DNA from: Actinopolyspora erythraea
GTDB lineage: Bacteria; Actinomycetota; Actinomycetes; Mycobacteriales; Pseudonocardiaceae
DNA length: 64,000 nt
NCBI RefSeq assembly: GCF_002263515.1
Contig: NZ_CP022752.1
Span: 2,852,001 to 2,916,000 of the forward strand
Direction of reading: 5' to 3'
Under the pieces are notes generated by a model that saw only the letters and a list, made by a program, of their open reading frames with translations, had not been told where the DNA came from and made no database searches. Position numbers and translations under genes: made by a program. Numbering within the stretch: the first letter of the stretch is position 1; every line of letters begins with the position of its first letter. Shown one piece after another: positions 52,269 through 60,825 of this stretch.

Positions 52269-52418
52269 TCACAGTCCTTCCAGCTCGTCGAGGATCCGTT
52301 CCAGGAGTGCGTGCGGCACCATCGTCCGCTTCCTCGGTGGCTCGTGCAGGTCCCCGGCGAACGCCGGGCGTATCCGCGTATTCGGTTCCCCCTGTGGTGC
52401 CGTCCCGTCACCGCTCAC
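52269..52418 (-). CDS. Small protein linked to XRE regulator, unrecognised
   Basis: A 49-residue frame starting at GTG 52418 and ending EPPRKRTMVPHALLERILDELEGL. It overlaps the preceding gene by 11 bases, so translation is probably coupled. The C-terminal half looks like an amphipathic helix, the N-terminal half disordered. I know of no domain, but a small gene in this position next to an XRE regulator and a Cys-rich partner is common in related actinomycetes, as far as I recall. Confidence 0.5.
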   Translation of the reverse strand: MSGDGTAPQGEPNTRIRPAFAGDLHEPPRKRTMVPHALLERILDELEGL

Positions 52419-52656
52419 CTTCCGAACTCCGGGCCCCGGACTGCTCGGCGAGCAGCGCTTCGGTGCAGTCCCGGCAGGTCGGGGCCTGGAACCAGTCCAG
52501 CTCGCTCGGTCGCGCCATCGCGCACGGCCTGCCGCACACCGAGGTGTCGGCCGGACGGCCGTCCCAGTTCTTGCCCCGGAAGGCATGCCGGTGCCACCGG
52601 ACCCCGGTCAGCTCGGGAACGGGGAGCCAGTAGTGCTGTCGCTCGGTGGTTTCCAC
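52408..52656 (-). CDS. Small Cys-rich (zinc-finger-like) protein divergent from XRE regulator
   Basis: An 82-residue protein, ERQHYWLPVPELTGVRWHRH then CGRPCAM and CRDC, with four Cys spaced CxxxC...CxxC that could bind zinc. GGAAGGG precedes GTG 52656; the frame upstream is unsupported. It is divergent from the XRE regulator at 52869, with about 210 bases between them. Its function is unknown; regulator partner or small adaptor is possible. Confidence 0.65.
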   Translation of the reverse strand: METTERQHYWLPVPELTGVRWHRHAFRGKNWDGRPADTSVCGRPCAMARPSELDWFQAPTCRDCTEALLAEQSGARSSEGER

Positions 52657-52868
52657 GCTTATCCCTTCCAACTCGGTTGGCCCCGGTCGAGCCGCGGGCA
52701 TTCCTCGAAGCAGCGGTCGCAGAACGGCCAGCTGGACGGAGCTCCGGCTCCGACCACAAGACGCCCGTCGCACTCACCACCCGAGTCTTCGGTAGTGATC
52801 GAGCACTCACGCAGGGCAATCGATCGGGCACTTCCGGGCAGCTCGGGGCAGGTGGCACGATCACGGCT

Positions 52869-54107
52869 GTGCCCCGCAACCACCGTCTTCGTCAGGCACG
52901 CGAAGCCACTCCGTCACCGCGCACCCCCGGTGCGGGTATGAGCCGTGCCGATCTGGCCGAGTGCGCGAATCGGTGGCTGGCCGCCAACACGGGCGGTTCG
53001 GGAGCCCTGGACGCGCACGCTTTGGCCCGCTACGAGCGCGGAGCGGTAGTGCGGCCGAACAGGGACTATCGGGCAGCGTTGCGTGCTGTGCTGGGAGCTA
53101 CGCGGGATTCCGAACTCGGTTTCGATCGAGCGGAGACCACTCCCTCGGCTCGGAGCGCGCCTTCCCTCACACCCTTGCACGCACCCCTGGAACACACCGG
53201 GCAGTTCACCGACGCCCCGGCTGACAGCGACACGGTGAACGAGCTGCGGACCACGATCCACCATCTGGTCGCGCTGGACGGCAACCTCGGTGGCGGTGAG
53301 GTCGCTCCGCTGGCACTGCGCGCCTTCCGGCGTACCCAACGCATCCTGGACCAGGGCGACTACCGCGCGTCCGTCGAACGTGATCTCGAAGCGACCGCGG
53401 CGGAGCTCGCCGAGGTCGCGGGCTGGTGTCTGATCGACGCCGGGCGGTTCACCGAGGCGCACCGGGTCAACGTGGCGGCCCTGCGCTTGGCCGCCATCGC
53501 GGGGGACACGAGCATGGAATGGTTCGTGCTGTCCAACGATGCCCTGGTCAGTCTGTATCAGGGCAATCCGTACGCAGCACTGCGCATCGCGCGACGTTTC
53601 GGCGAGGCGAACCTACCCAACCGGGTGAGAGCCCTGTTCGAGATCCGGCAGGCCCGGGCACTGGCCGCCCTCGAATCACCAACAGCCCTGGACATCTTCG
53701 ACAAAGCACGCTCGGAACTCACCGAGAGCTTCACCCACCGCGATCCCCCGTGGACCTGGTGGGTGGACCAGCGGGAACTCGCGGTCCAACGCGGCCACGT
53801 CCGCAACGGACTGGGACACTCCCAAGACGCACTGCGCGACATGCTCGAATCCTGGGAACTCTCGCGCGAAAAAGAACACCTGCGGTGGGCCACCTACATT
53901 ACGGCGGCGAACGCCCTGCGACTGAGTCTGCGGGTGGGCGCATGGCAGGAGGCCGAACGTATCACCGCCGAAATCCTCCCGATGGTGGGGGAGGTTTCCT
54001 CGGGGAGGACGGAGAACATCCTTCGCGGAACCGTGGCAGAGATTCCTCGGAATATCTCTTCCACCTTGGTAGGATCGCTCGAACAGATCCGTGCCGAGCT
54101 GGACTGA
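52869..54107 (+). CDS. XRE-family regulator with long helical-repeat domain
   Basis: A 412-residue protein. Residues 1-80 carry an XRE-like helix-turn-helix (RLRQAREATPSPRTPGAGMS, then RADLAECANRWL...RYERGAVVRPN). After an Ala/Pro linker, residues 130-400 are TPR-like helical repeats (WCLIDAGRFTEAHRVNVAAL, ALVSLYQGNPYAALRIARRF). Such actinobacterial proteins resemble peptide-sensing regulators, but the ligand is unknown. I chose GTG 52869 because it includes the conserved basic N-terminus; the ribosome site is weak. The tail loses helical periodicity after about residue 385. Confidence 0.8.
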   Translation: MPRNHRLRQAREATPSPRTPGAGMSRADLAECANRWLAANTGGSGALDAHALARYERGAVVRPNRDYRAALRAVLGATRDSELGFDRAETTPSARSAPSLTPLHAPLEHTGQFTDAPADSDTVNELRTTIHHLVALDGNLGGGEVAPLALRAFRRTQRILDQGDYRASVERDLEATAAELAEVAGWCLIDAGRFTEAHRVNVAALRLAAIAGDTSMEWFVLSNDALVSLYQGNPYAALRIARRFGEANLPNRVRALFEIRQARALAALESPTALDIFDKARSELTESFTHRDPPWTWWVDQRELAVQRGHVRNGLGHSQDALRDMLESWELSREKEHLRWATYITAANALRLSLRVGAWQEAERITAEILPMVGEVSSGRTENILRGTVAEIPRNISSTLVGSLEQIRAELD

Positions 54108-54176
54108 ACAACGGCCGTACGGCATCGCATCATCGACGCGAATCCGAAATTTGATTCACTTTTACTTTCTCGTCCG

Positions 54177-54248
54177 AAAAAGAAGAGCCCCCTGATCGTG
54201 ACCAGGGGGCTCCGTGCTACTTTGTATCCGCCAAGATTACAAATAGCA
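54177..54248 (-). ncRNA. Candidate small RNA with intrinsic terminator
   Basis: On the minus strand a TAGACT -10-like element (54255-54260) is followed by a hairpin (TACAAATAGCA, 54238-54248, with TGCTACTTTGTA, 54215-54226), then a perfect stem GAGCCCCCTG/CAGGGGGCTC (54185-54212) and the tract TTCTTTTT. U tracts are rare in DNA this GC-rich, so this is a strong intrinsic terminator. No reading frame upstream on that strand explains it. The transcript would be about 70 nucleotides. It might instead terminate a longer unrecognised RNA. Confidence 0.45.
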
Positions 54249-54944
54249 GTGCCGAGTCTAGCACGGAATAGGCTTCCCTCCACGCGCACCCCAGGCAGCG
54301 CGTGGGTAGGGCTGTAAGTCCTGGCCACGGTTCACAGCCGTGCGGGCCGCCGTCAGAGGGCGTGTAGCTCGCGCGTCAGGCAACGCACGATCTAGGCGAA
54401 CCCGGCCGTGTCCTTGGTAAGCCCTGGCGCTCATGCTCGGGCACTATCGGCCCATCATCGCCGCTCTGCCCGTAACCCCCGGCTCGGCGAGCCCTCAATC
54501 CGGCTCGCGGGGTGAAGCTCCGAAGTCACAACTCCGGTAGACCGAGACCTTCACCTCCCCCTCGATCCCGGGAGAAGTGTGTCGAATACGCGATACACCC
54601 GAGATCGAGGGGGGCTCGCAGCCTTACGGGTCCACGCGGTTCCCGAACCCCCGAGAAACCCCACGAGCGATTCCGGAAAATTCCCGGCCTCCCCCGAAAG
54701 AACGGACGGCGGTCTGACTCCGGGGCCGAGTGAGGCCGTCGGGGGTTGCCGTCCAGAGGTCAGCACCCGGGAGCGAAACTCAAGCACCGAGAACCAACAC
54801 GAACACGGCAAGAACGGCATCCCGGATGACACACCGGAGCCCCCGAGGGAAACAAGACACCTCACCGCTGTTCCGTCTACGCTGACCGGCGAGAGCAAGG
54901 GCAGCCGAGTTTCGTGGTGACGCTACCGGATCTAGGCTCGGGAC
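54249..54944. other. Intergenic region of uncertain content
   Basis: About 700 bases without a convincing protein gene. CACGG-TTCACAG-CCGTG near 54330-54350 mimics a tRNA T arm, but no acceptor or anticodon stem fits. A plus-strand frame 54579-54920 is rich in charged residues and Pro/Gly and has only a closely spaced GGGAGAAG; I do not call it. Confidence 0.35.
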
Positions 54945-55565
54945 ATGGCGCAGTACTTCGAGGTGCATCCACGCAATCCGCAGCGTCGCGCTCTCAGCCA
55001 AGCGGCCGAGATCCTGCGCTCGGACGGCCTGGTGGCCTACCCCACCGACTCCTGCTTCGCGCTCGGCTGCAGAGTGGGCAACAAGGACGGACTGGAGCGC
55101 ATCCGCACGATCCGCCGGCTGGACCAGCACCACCACTTCACCCTGGTGTGCCGGAACTTCTCCGAACTCGGCCAGCTGGTCGTCGTCAACAACGCGGTCT
55201 TCCGCGCCATCAAGGCCGCCACGCCGGGCAGCTACACGTTCATCCTGCCCGCCACCAAGGAGGTTCCCCGCAGGCTGCTGCACCCCAAGAAGAAAACGGT
55301 CGGCGTCCGCATCCCCGACCACGTCACCGCCCAGGCACTGCTGGACACGCTGGACGAACCCCTGCTGTCGAGCACCCTGCTGCTGCCGGAACAGCAGGAG
55401 CCGATGACCAACGGGTGGGACATCAAGCAACGGCTCGACGGCGAGGTGGACGCCGTGATCGACTCCGGCGACTGCGGCACCGAGCCCACCACCGTGGTCG
55501 ACTTCTCCGATGACGAACCCGAGATCGTCCGCTACGGAGCGGGTGACCCCGGCCTGTTCGAGTAG
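54945..55565 (+). CDS. Sua5/YciO/YrdC-family protein (YciO type)
   Basis: A 206-residue YrdC-domain protein: DGLVAYPTDSCFALGCRVG, then IRTIRRLDQHHHFTLVCRN with the RNA/nucleotide-binding lysine position changed, GSYTFILPATKEVPRRL, and VGVRIPDHVTAQALL. YrdC/Sua5 enzymes make threonylcarbamoyl-AMP for tRNA t6A. The YciO branch, which this resembles by length and by the KRKR-poor loop, is less well defined. ATG 54945. It is monocistronic. Confidence 0.85.
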   Translation: MAQYFEVHPRNPQRRALSQAAEILRSDGLVAYPTDSCFALGCRVGNKDGLERIRTIRRLDQHHHFTLVCRNFSELGQLVVVNNAVFRAIKAATPGSYTFILPATKEVPRRLLHPKKKTVGVRIPDHVTAQALLDTLDEPLLSSTLLLPEQQEPMTNGWDIKQRLDGEVDAVIDSGDCGTEPTTVVDFSDDEPEIVRYGAGDPGLFE

Positions 55566-56060
55566 CGTCACCGCCACTGGGCCGGCACCGGCCGCGCGCC
55601 CACCACCAGTCGTGTTCGCACACCCGCCGCGCCGTCCGGCCCCTCCGGAGTCCCGTTCTTCCGGCTTGAATCGGATGGCGACCTCGGCGCGCGAGAAGTC
55701 ATCGCCGGTTCGTCACCCCGTGCGGAAGAGCCGCGACCGCGATACGCGCGGGCGGGCCGAGCCAGGGTTCGAGGCGAGTGCCCGGTTCTCGGGAGTCACG
55801 GCGAGGCCCCTACCCCCAGCAGGGACCTCGCCAAGCCCGAACCGATCGGGGCGCCACACCTCCGGCGCGCTCCGGCGGATCAGCCCTACGTCGGGATACG
55901 ACTCCGCACGAGAGGATCGGGCACCACTCCACAGCCGCCCCGAACCCGACGGATCCGGAAAACACCACGGAAACCGCCGCACGGAACGCGGCGGTAGGCG
56001 CACGCTCTGTCCCCCTCCCGTGCGATCATGCGATTGAGCGTCCGGATGGCGTTAGCTACA
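55566..56060. other. Intergenic stretch, no gene seen
   Basis: About 500 GC-rich bases before the AT-rich promoter of the XRE operon. No frame with a ribosome site or recognised domain. Confidence 0.45.
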
Positions 56061-56162
56061 GTTGACAGAAACAAGGAAAGCGTAAACTGTGCTTGCCAGG
56101 ATGTCAACTCAAGAAGACAGTATATGATTACCCGACAACGAGAAGCGACATCCTGTTGACAG
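56061..56162 (+). promoter_or_regulatory. Promoter of the XRE-ImmA operon with three GTTGAC-type repeats
   Basis: GTTGACAG occurs at 56061-56068 and 56155-56162, and its inverted core TGTCAAC at 56102-56108, spaced about 41 and 53 bases. TATATGATT near 56131 is a good -10. The patch is far AT-richer than its surroundings. The repeats are likely binding sites for the XRE protein at 56179, giving autoregulation. Confidence 0.5.
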
Positions 56163-56178
56163 TGTTACGGAGGCGGCC

Positions 56179-56562
56179 ATGAGCAACGAAGGCCTCGGCA
56201 GCCGGTCGTTCGGTGAACGACTACGGTGGCTCATGGAGACCTATCCGCAGTCCAACGGGCGACCGTGGACAGCGGGAGCGGTGGCGAAGGCACTCACGGC
56301 CTCGGGCCACCCCGTGTCGCGTCAGCACGTGTGGAAGCTGCTGCGGGACGGAGCGCAGCCGAGTTTCGCACTCGTCGACGCGCTGGCACACGTCTTCAAC
56401 GTGGGGGTGGAGACCTTCAGCGAACGTTCCACCGAACCCGAGCTCCCCGCCGCGCTGTACCGCGCGGGCGAGCTCCCCCCGGAACAACTCACCCATCTCG
56501 CACAGTACATCCGGTTCCTCGAGTCACAAGTGGACAGCACCCGGGAGGATCCGAACGAGTGA
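56179..56562 (+). CDS. XRE-family repressor-like regulator
   Basis: A 127-residue protein with a central helix-turn-helix (GAVAKALTASGHPVSRQHVW then KLLRDGAQPSFALVDALAHV) and a C-terminal helical tail for oligomerisation. GGAGGC precedes ATG 56179. The adjacent gene encodes an ImmA/IrrE protease, and such pairs work as repressor plus anti-repressor protease (ImmR/ImmA of ICEBs1, DdrO/IrrE of Deinococcus). That this protease cuts this repressor is inference. Three GTTGAC repeats upstream are probable operators. Confidence 0.85.
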   Translation: MSNEGLGSRSFGERLRWLMETYPQSNGRPWTAGAVAKALTASGHPVSRQHVWKLLRDGAQPSFALVDALAHVFNVGVETFSERSTEPELPAALYRAGELPPEQLTHLAQYIRFLESQVDSTREDPNE

Positions 56563-56635
56563 CTCGTCACCGTTACCGCGCCGCGTGTCCACAGCACACC
56601 GTGCGGGATGTCGAGCCAGAGACGGAGATCAACCA

Positions 56636-57175
56636 GTGCTGAGTAGCGAGAAGTCGCGTGCGCGCCGCGCGCGGCGCGCACGCGAGAGGCGGTTGCGACG
56701 CAGCCTGCGGACGACACTGCGCGTGGCCGGAGTCGACCATCCGATGGACATGCTGGAGGTCTGCCACCGCCTCTCACGGAACCGGAGCCGTCCGATCTAC
56801 CCCACGGAGTACCCGCTCGCGGCCAGCGGCCCCTTCGGGCTGTGGCTGCCCGGGCGCAAGGCCGAGTGGATCCTGTTCCAACCACGGACCACCGCCCTGC
56901 ACCAGCAGCACATCATCGCCCACGAGCTGGGGCACATCCTCTGCGGTCACCGGCCGGACCCGATCCTGCCCAGCGACGGCGTGGATTCCGACTCCTTCGA
57001 CTGGGGAGCTCTCCGCCGCACCGCCTACGACTCCGAACAGGAGCAGGACGCCGAGACCGTTGCCACGCTGCTGCTGGAGTCGGCGGCGGCCAGCGACGGC
57101 GTAGTCTCCCCCGGCTCCTCCGGAAGGGCCCAGCGGGCCCAGCACGCACTCGGCGACCTGGAGGGATGGCTGTGA
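56636..57175 (+). CDS. ImmA/IrrE-family metalloprotease
   Basis: A 179-residue protein with the zinc-protease motif HELGH in HIIAHELGHILCGH and a downstream acidic segment (EQEQDAETVATLLL) that supplies the third ligand. The N-terminus is very basic (KSRARRARRARERRLRRSLR), unusual for the family and perhaps membrane- or nucleic-acid-associated. The start is GTG 56636 with GGAG upstream. The stop overlaps the next gene (GTGA), so the membrane protein is translationally coupled. Confidence 0.87.
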   Translation: MLSSEKSRARRARRARERRLRRSLRTTLRVAGVDHPMDMLEVCHRLSRNRSRPIYPTEYPLAASGPFGLWLPGRKAEWILFQPRTTALHQQHIIAHELGHILCGHRPDPILPSDGVDSDSFDWGALRRTAYDSEQEQDAETVATLLLESAAASDGVVSPGSSGRAQRAQHALGDLEGWL

Positions 57176-58305
57176 CCCTGGCCGGCCAGAGCCCGATCCA
57201 GCTGGCGATCGTCATCGCCTTCGTCTGGTTCGCCTACCGCCTGACTCGTTCCCCCCACAGCCTCGCGCTCTGGGCCGTCGTGTCCTGCCTCGCGTTCCGC
57301 TACTTCGCCTCCGGCGGGATCGCCGACCTGCGCGGCCAGCTCGGCGGCGTGCTGTCCTCGGCCTCGGTGGCCAAGGTGGTCATGAACGCCGCGCTGGCCG
57401 CCTCGTGGTGTTCCCTGCTGCTGTTCTTCCTGCTCGCGGCGGCACCGCACCGGGCGGTGCGCACCGCGTTCCGGGAGATCGCGATCATGGTCGCGGCGGT
57501 GCTGACAATGGCCGTGATGGTCGCCGTCACCCCGAATTCCGACGAGGCCTTCTCATCCGGCGCCGGGGGCGCGCTGCCCTCGGACGTCTCGATATCGGTG
57601 GTGGCCTTCTACATCATCGGGTCGGCCTACATCGCCTATGTCACCTGGCGTGCGGCGATCTGGGCGTGGAGCTACGCCGCCGAGAGCACTCAGCGCACGC
57701 GGCTGGGACTGCGCATCGCGGCGGTGGCGTTGGGAACGATGGGCTCCGTGGCCGCGATCCGCGCCGGACAGATCCTGCTCATCTGGGGCGGCGGCACGCT
57801 CCCGGAGTGGGCGACCCTCGTCAACATGGGCGTACCGCTGGGAACGCTGCTGTTCGTGCTCGGCGTGTGCCTGGCCGGAGCCGCCGCGCGGATCGAACGG
57901 TTCCGAATCTGGCTGCGTCACCGGCGCGCCCTGCGCGAACTGCGACCGCTGTGGTCCGTCCTCCACGACCTCTTCCCGGAGGATCGGCTGGTTCCGGCCC
58001 ACGAGCAGTCGCGGCTCGACCGCTTCTCCCCGCGCCGGGTGCATCAGCAGTTCTGGCGGGCCGTGGTGGAGATCCGCGACGGTCTGGTTCAGCTCAGCCC
58101 TCATCTGTCCGACCTGGGCTACGATCCGGACATCTCGTTGCACCAGCAGTCCGGTCTGCTCCGCGAGGCCATCCGCCGCCAGCGGTCCGGCACGGCCCCG
58201 AGCACCCGCGACGCCGTGCTGGTCGCGGCTCCGAGCTCGACCGGCGCCTTCGACGTCGAAGCCGACGTGGAGCAACTCGTACTCCTCTCCCGCTCCCTCT
58301 CCTGA
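57172..58305 (+). CDS. MAB_1171c-family (DUF6545) membrane protein
   Basis: A 377-residue protein with about seven N-terminal membrane helices (residues 5-255) and a cytoplasmic C-terminal half beginning RFRIWLRHRRALRELRPLWSVLHDLFPE, the mark of the MAB_1171c/DUF6545 family. Its function is unknown; it is annotated only as a putative transporter. GTG 57172 overlaps the protease stop and has GGAGGG at the right distance. Coupling to a protease and repressor suggests a membrane sensor that feeds a signal to them. Confidence 0.82.
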   Translation: MTLAGQSPIQLAIVIAFVWFAYRLTRSPHSLALWAVVSCLAFRYFASGGIADLRGQLGGVLSSASVAKVVMNAALAASWCSLLLFFLLAAAPHRAVRTAFREIAIMVAAVLTMAVMVAVTPNSDEAFSSGAGGALPSDVSISVVAFYIIGSAYIAYVTWRAAIWAWSYAAESTQRTRLGLRIAAVALGTMGSVAAIRAGQILLIWGGGTLPEWATLVNMGVPLGTLLFVLGVCLAGAAARIERFRIWLRHRRALRELRPLWSVLHDLFPEDRLVPAHEQSRLDRFSPRRVHQQFWRAVVEIRDGLVQLSPHLSDLGYDPDISLHQQSGLLREAIRRQRSGTAPSTRDAVLVAAPSSTGAFDVEADVEQLVLLSRSLS

Positions 58306-58321
58306 CTCGTGGAGGTCCCCC

Positions 58322-59512
58322 GTGCAGTTGATCACCGCCGCAACCGTGCTGCCCGGTCCGGCCGGCGAGAGCGTGCCCGACGGCGCGGTGCTCGTCGACG
58401 GCGGGACCATCCGGGCCGTCGGTCCTCGCAGCGAGGTGGCACCGCTCGCCGAGGACGCCGAGCACGTGGACTTCCCGGGGCACACGGTGCTTCCCGGGCT
58501 GATCAACGCCCACGTGCACCTCGCGTTCGACACCACGGCCGAGTGGTACACCCACCTCAACGACAGCGACGACCCCGACCTCCTGCTCGGCATGGCCGGA
58601 CGAGCTCAGCAAGCGCTCGCCTCCGGCGTCACCACGCTCCGCGACCTGGGGGACCGCGGTGGTCTCGCGATGCGCCTGCGCGACGCCGTCGGCAACGGCG
58701 AGCTCGCCGGTCCCCGCATCCTCAGCGCCGGATCGCCGATCACCGTTCCGGGCGGGCACTGCTGGTTCCTCGGTGGCGAGGTGTCGAGCGAGAGCGAGAT
58801 CCGTGCACGGGTGGAGGAACACGCCGCCGCGGGCGGGGACCTCGTCAAGGTGATGGCCTCCGGTGGATCGGTCACACCGAACTCGCCACCCATGTGGCAG
58901 TCGCAGTTCGGGGTGACCGAGCTGCGCGTCGTGGTCGAAGCGGCACGGTCGGCGGGGCTGCCCGTGGCCGCTCACGCGCACGGGACGCAGTCGATCGTGG
59001 ACGCCGTCGAAGCGGGCGTTGACACGATCGAGCACGCGACCTGGATCGCCGACGGCGGCTCCGGCAGCGACCTCCGCGAGGACACCGCGCGAGTCATGGC
59101 CGAACGGGGCATCGCCGTCTGTCCCGGCTGGCCCGCCGACTGGCGGCACTTCGCGGAACGGATCGGCCCCGAGCGGAGCAGGGCGGCCATCGAGCGGTTG
59201 CGGTGGATGGCCGAACGCGGTGTGACCCTCATCCTGGGCACCGACGCCGGCCTGCGCGGTTCCGCTTTCCGGAACTTCCCGAACGCCCTCGGGCTCTACC
59301 GGGAGATCGGTTACAGCAACGCCGAGGTCGTCGAACTCGCCACCACCACGACGGCAGGCGCTCTCGGCCACGGCAAGGAAACCGGCCGCATCGCTCCCGG
59401 TTACGCCGCCGACCTCCTCGTCGTCGAGGGCGATCCTCTCGCCGACCTGGCGAACCTCAACCGCCAGGCACGCGTACTCCGCGGCGGAGAACGCGCTACC
59501 CACCCGGCGTGA
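58322..59512 (+). CDS. Amidohydrolase-superfamily protein
   Basis: A 396-residue metal-dependent hydrolase. The first metal ligands are HVH in GLINAHVHLAF, the Lys in DLVKVMASGG may be carboxylated, the His ligands follow in AAHAHGTQSI and IEHATWIADGG, and the catalytic Asp is in LGTDAGLRGS. It resembles prolidase/imidazolonepropionase-type amidohydrolases acting on peptides or cyclic amides. GGAGG precedes GTG 58322, 16 bases after the membrane-protein stop, so it is the fourth gene of the XRE operon. It might degrade or modify the signal sensed by that system, by inference. Confidence 0.88.
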   Translation: MQLITAATVLPGPAGESVPDGAVLVDGGTIRAVGPRSEVAPLAEDAEHVDFPGHTVLPGLINAHVHLAFDTTAEWYTHLNDSDDPDLLLGMAGRAQQALASGVTTLRDLGDRGGLAMRLRDAVGNGELAGPRILSAGSPITVPGGHCWFLGGEVSSESEIRARVEEHAAAGGDLVKVMASGGSVTPNSPPMWQSQFGVTELRVVVEAARSAGLPVAAHAHGTQSIVDAVEAGVDTIEHATWIADGGSGSDLREDTARVMAERGIAVCPGWPADWRHFAERIGPERSRAAIERLRWMAERGVTLILGTDAGLRGSAFRNFPNALGLYREIGYSNAEVVELATTTTAGALGHGKETGRIAPGYAADLLVVEGDPLADLANLNRQARVLRGGERATHPA

Positions 59513-59663
59513 ACCCGCTCGCCACGACGACCTCTCACGTCCACACCGCCCCCTGGTGGCCGAGGGGGCGCTGGGCAGGAACCGCGCCCCGCGCGGCGGG
59601 AGCGGCCTTTCCGCGCCTCCCCTGCCGGAGGCCGTGCGCGGCGGGCCCGCTCGCGCCGGGCGT

Positions 59664-60149
59664 TCAGTCACGACGGAGCGCGAAGCGCCGATGCAGTTCC
59701 CGCACCTCGTCGGCAAGGGCGGTGATCGGCCCCTCCACCACGAGGCCGGGCACGACCTCCGTGACCGGCAACATGCGAACCGGCGGTGCGCCCGCCCCGA
59801 GCTCGGTCAGCCAACCGGCCAGCTGGGCGGCCGAGCTCACGTACACGATACGGCCCAGCCCCACCCAACCGTGGGCGGCCGCGCACATCGGACAGTGCTC
59901 CCCGGACGTGAACACCGTGGCAGCCGCCCGCTCCGCCGGCGTCATGTTCGCCGCCGCCCACCGTGCCAGGGCGAACTCCGGGTGCAGGGTCGCGTCACCG
60001 CCGCTGGCGACACGGTTGCGGTCCTCGGCGAGACGGCTCCCGTCGGATGCCACCAGCACCGAACCGAAGGGCTCGTCGCCCGCCCGCAACGCCTCGGCCG
60101 CCAGCTCCACGCACCGACGCGGATGATCCAGCTCGACATCGCTCGTCAT
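59664..60149 (-). CDS. Nucleoside/guanine deaminase-like protein
   Basis: A 161-residue zinc deaminase of the CDA fold. The zinc and proton-shuttle motif is HPE in LHPEFALARW rather than the commoner HAE, and the second motif is EHCPMC. GDEPFGSVLV is typical of guanine/tRNA-adenosine deaminase relatives. ATG 60149 has GAGGAG upstream. It is divergent from a ureidoglycine aminohydrolase gene 680 bases away, which supports a purine-catabolism role. Confidence 0.83.
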   Translation of the reverse strand: MTSDVELDHPRRCVELAAEALRAGDEPFGSVLVASDGSRLAEDRNRVASGGDATLHPEFALARWAAANMTPAERAAATVFTSGEHCPMCAAAHGWVGLGRIVYVSSAAQLAGWLTELGAGAPPVRMLPVTEVVPGLVVEGPITALADEVRELHRRFALRRD

Positions 60150-60478
60150 GACCCACTCCTCGATCGCACCGTCATCACGCCCGTCAGGACCGGAGGACCA
60201 ACCGCCACCGACCCCCGTGTTCCGAACCGTTTCCCCGGAATGTTGGCCCATGGAGCAGTCGTGGTCGTCCAGCGGTACTCGACCCCGGCGCCCGGTGCGG
60301 CCCGGAGCACGCCGGTTTCGCGGTGGAGGGGTTCCGTCGTGGTACAGGAGGCTCCCCTGCCGGGTCGCGGCCCGCCCGAGGAGCCGGTTTCGAGTGTGGC
60401 GCGGCGTGGGGAATCCGGCCGGACGAGCGTTGACCCGGAGCGCGGGACTCACTAGAGTATCCTAGATGTGAAATAATA

Positions 60479-60495
60479 ATTCCGAATAACGGAAT
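60479..60495. promoter_or_regulatory. Dyad in the AT-rich centre of the deaminase/allE interval
   Basis: ATTCCG, five bases, CGGAAT, within an AT-rich patch (60450-60500, including GAAATAATAATTCC). It lies roughly midway in the 60150-60825 interval between divergent purine genes, which holds no protein gene that I can see. A candidate operator for both. Confidence 0.45.
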
Positions 60496-60825
60496 CAATC
60501 GTGGTGCGGGGGCACGGCCGACGACTCGCCGGGCGTGCCGATCGCGGCCGGCTCGACGTGCGACCGGCGCGTCGGGGACACCGAGCGGGCACCCGCACTC
60601 GCCGCCCCACCGGAACCTCACGTCGAGCCTTGGAGGGGACGTACCGGCACCGGACCAATCCGGGCACGCGAAAAACGGGCTCCGCCGGAAACCGTCCCGT
60701 CGCTTCGGGAACGTCCATGCCGACGGCCGCCCGGAGCGCTGCCCGCGCCCGAACAGACGTGGTAGAGGACCGCGCCGGAAGCGCGGGGCGGGCGCGCGAA
60801 GTTCGACCGAGACAGGAGTGGAACC

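Noticed and set aside
54320..54350. tRNA-like T arm (CACGG-TTCACAG-CCGTG)
   Set aside because: The loop departs from TTCRANY, and no matching acceptor, D or anticodon stems could be found on either strand.
54579..54920. Plus-strand frame of 113 codons with a nearby GGGAGAAG
   Set aside because: Spacing to the start is too short, the composition is disordered Pro/Gly/charged with no domain, and an equally long frame exists on the opposite strand.
56061..56162. Possible CRISPR-like repeats (GTTGACAG)
   Set aside because: Only three short copies, one inverted, with unequal spacing and no cas genes; better explained as operators.
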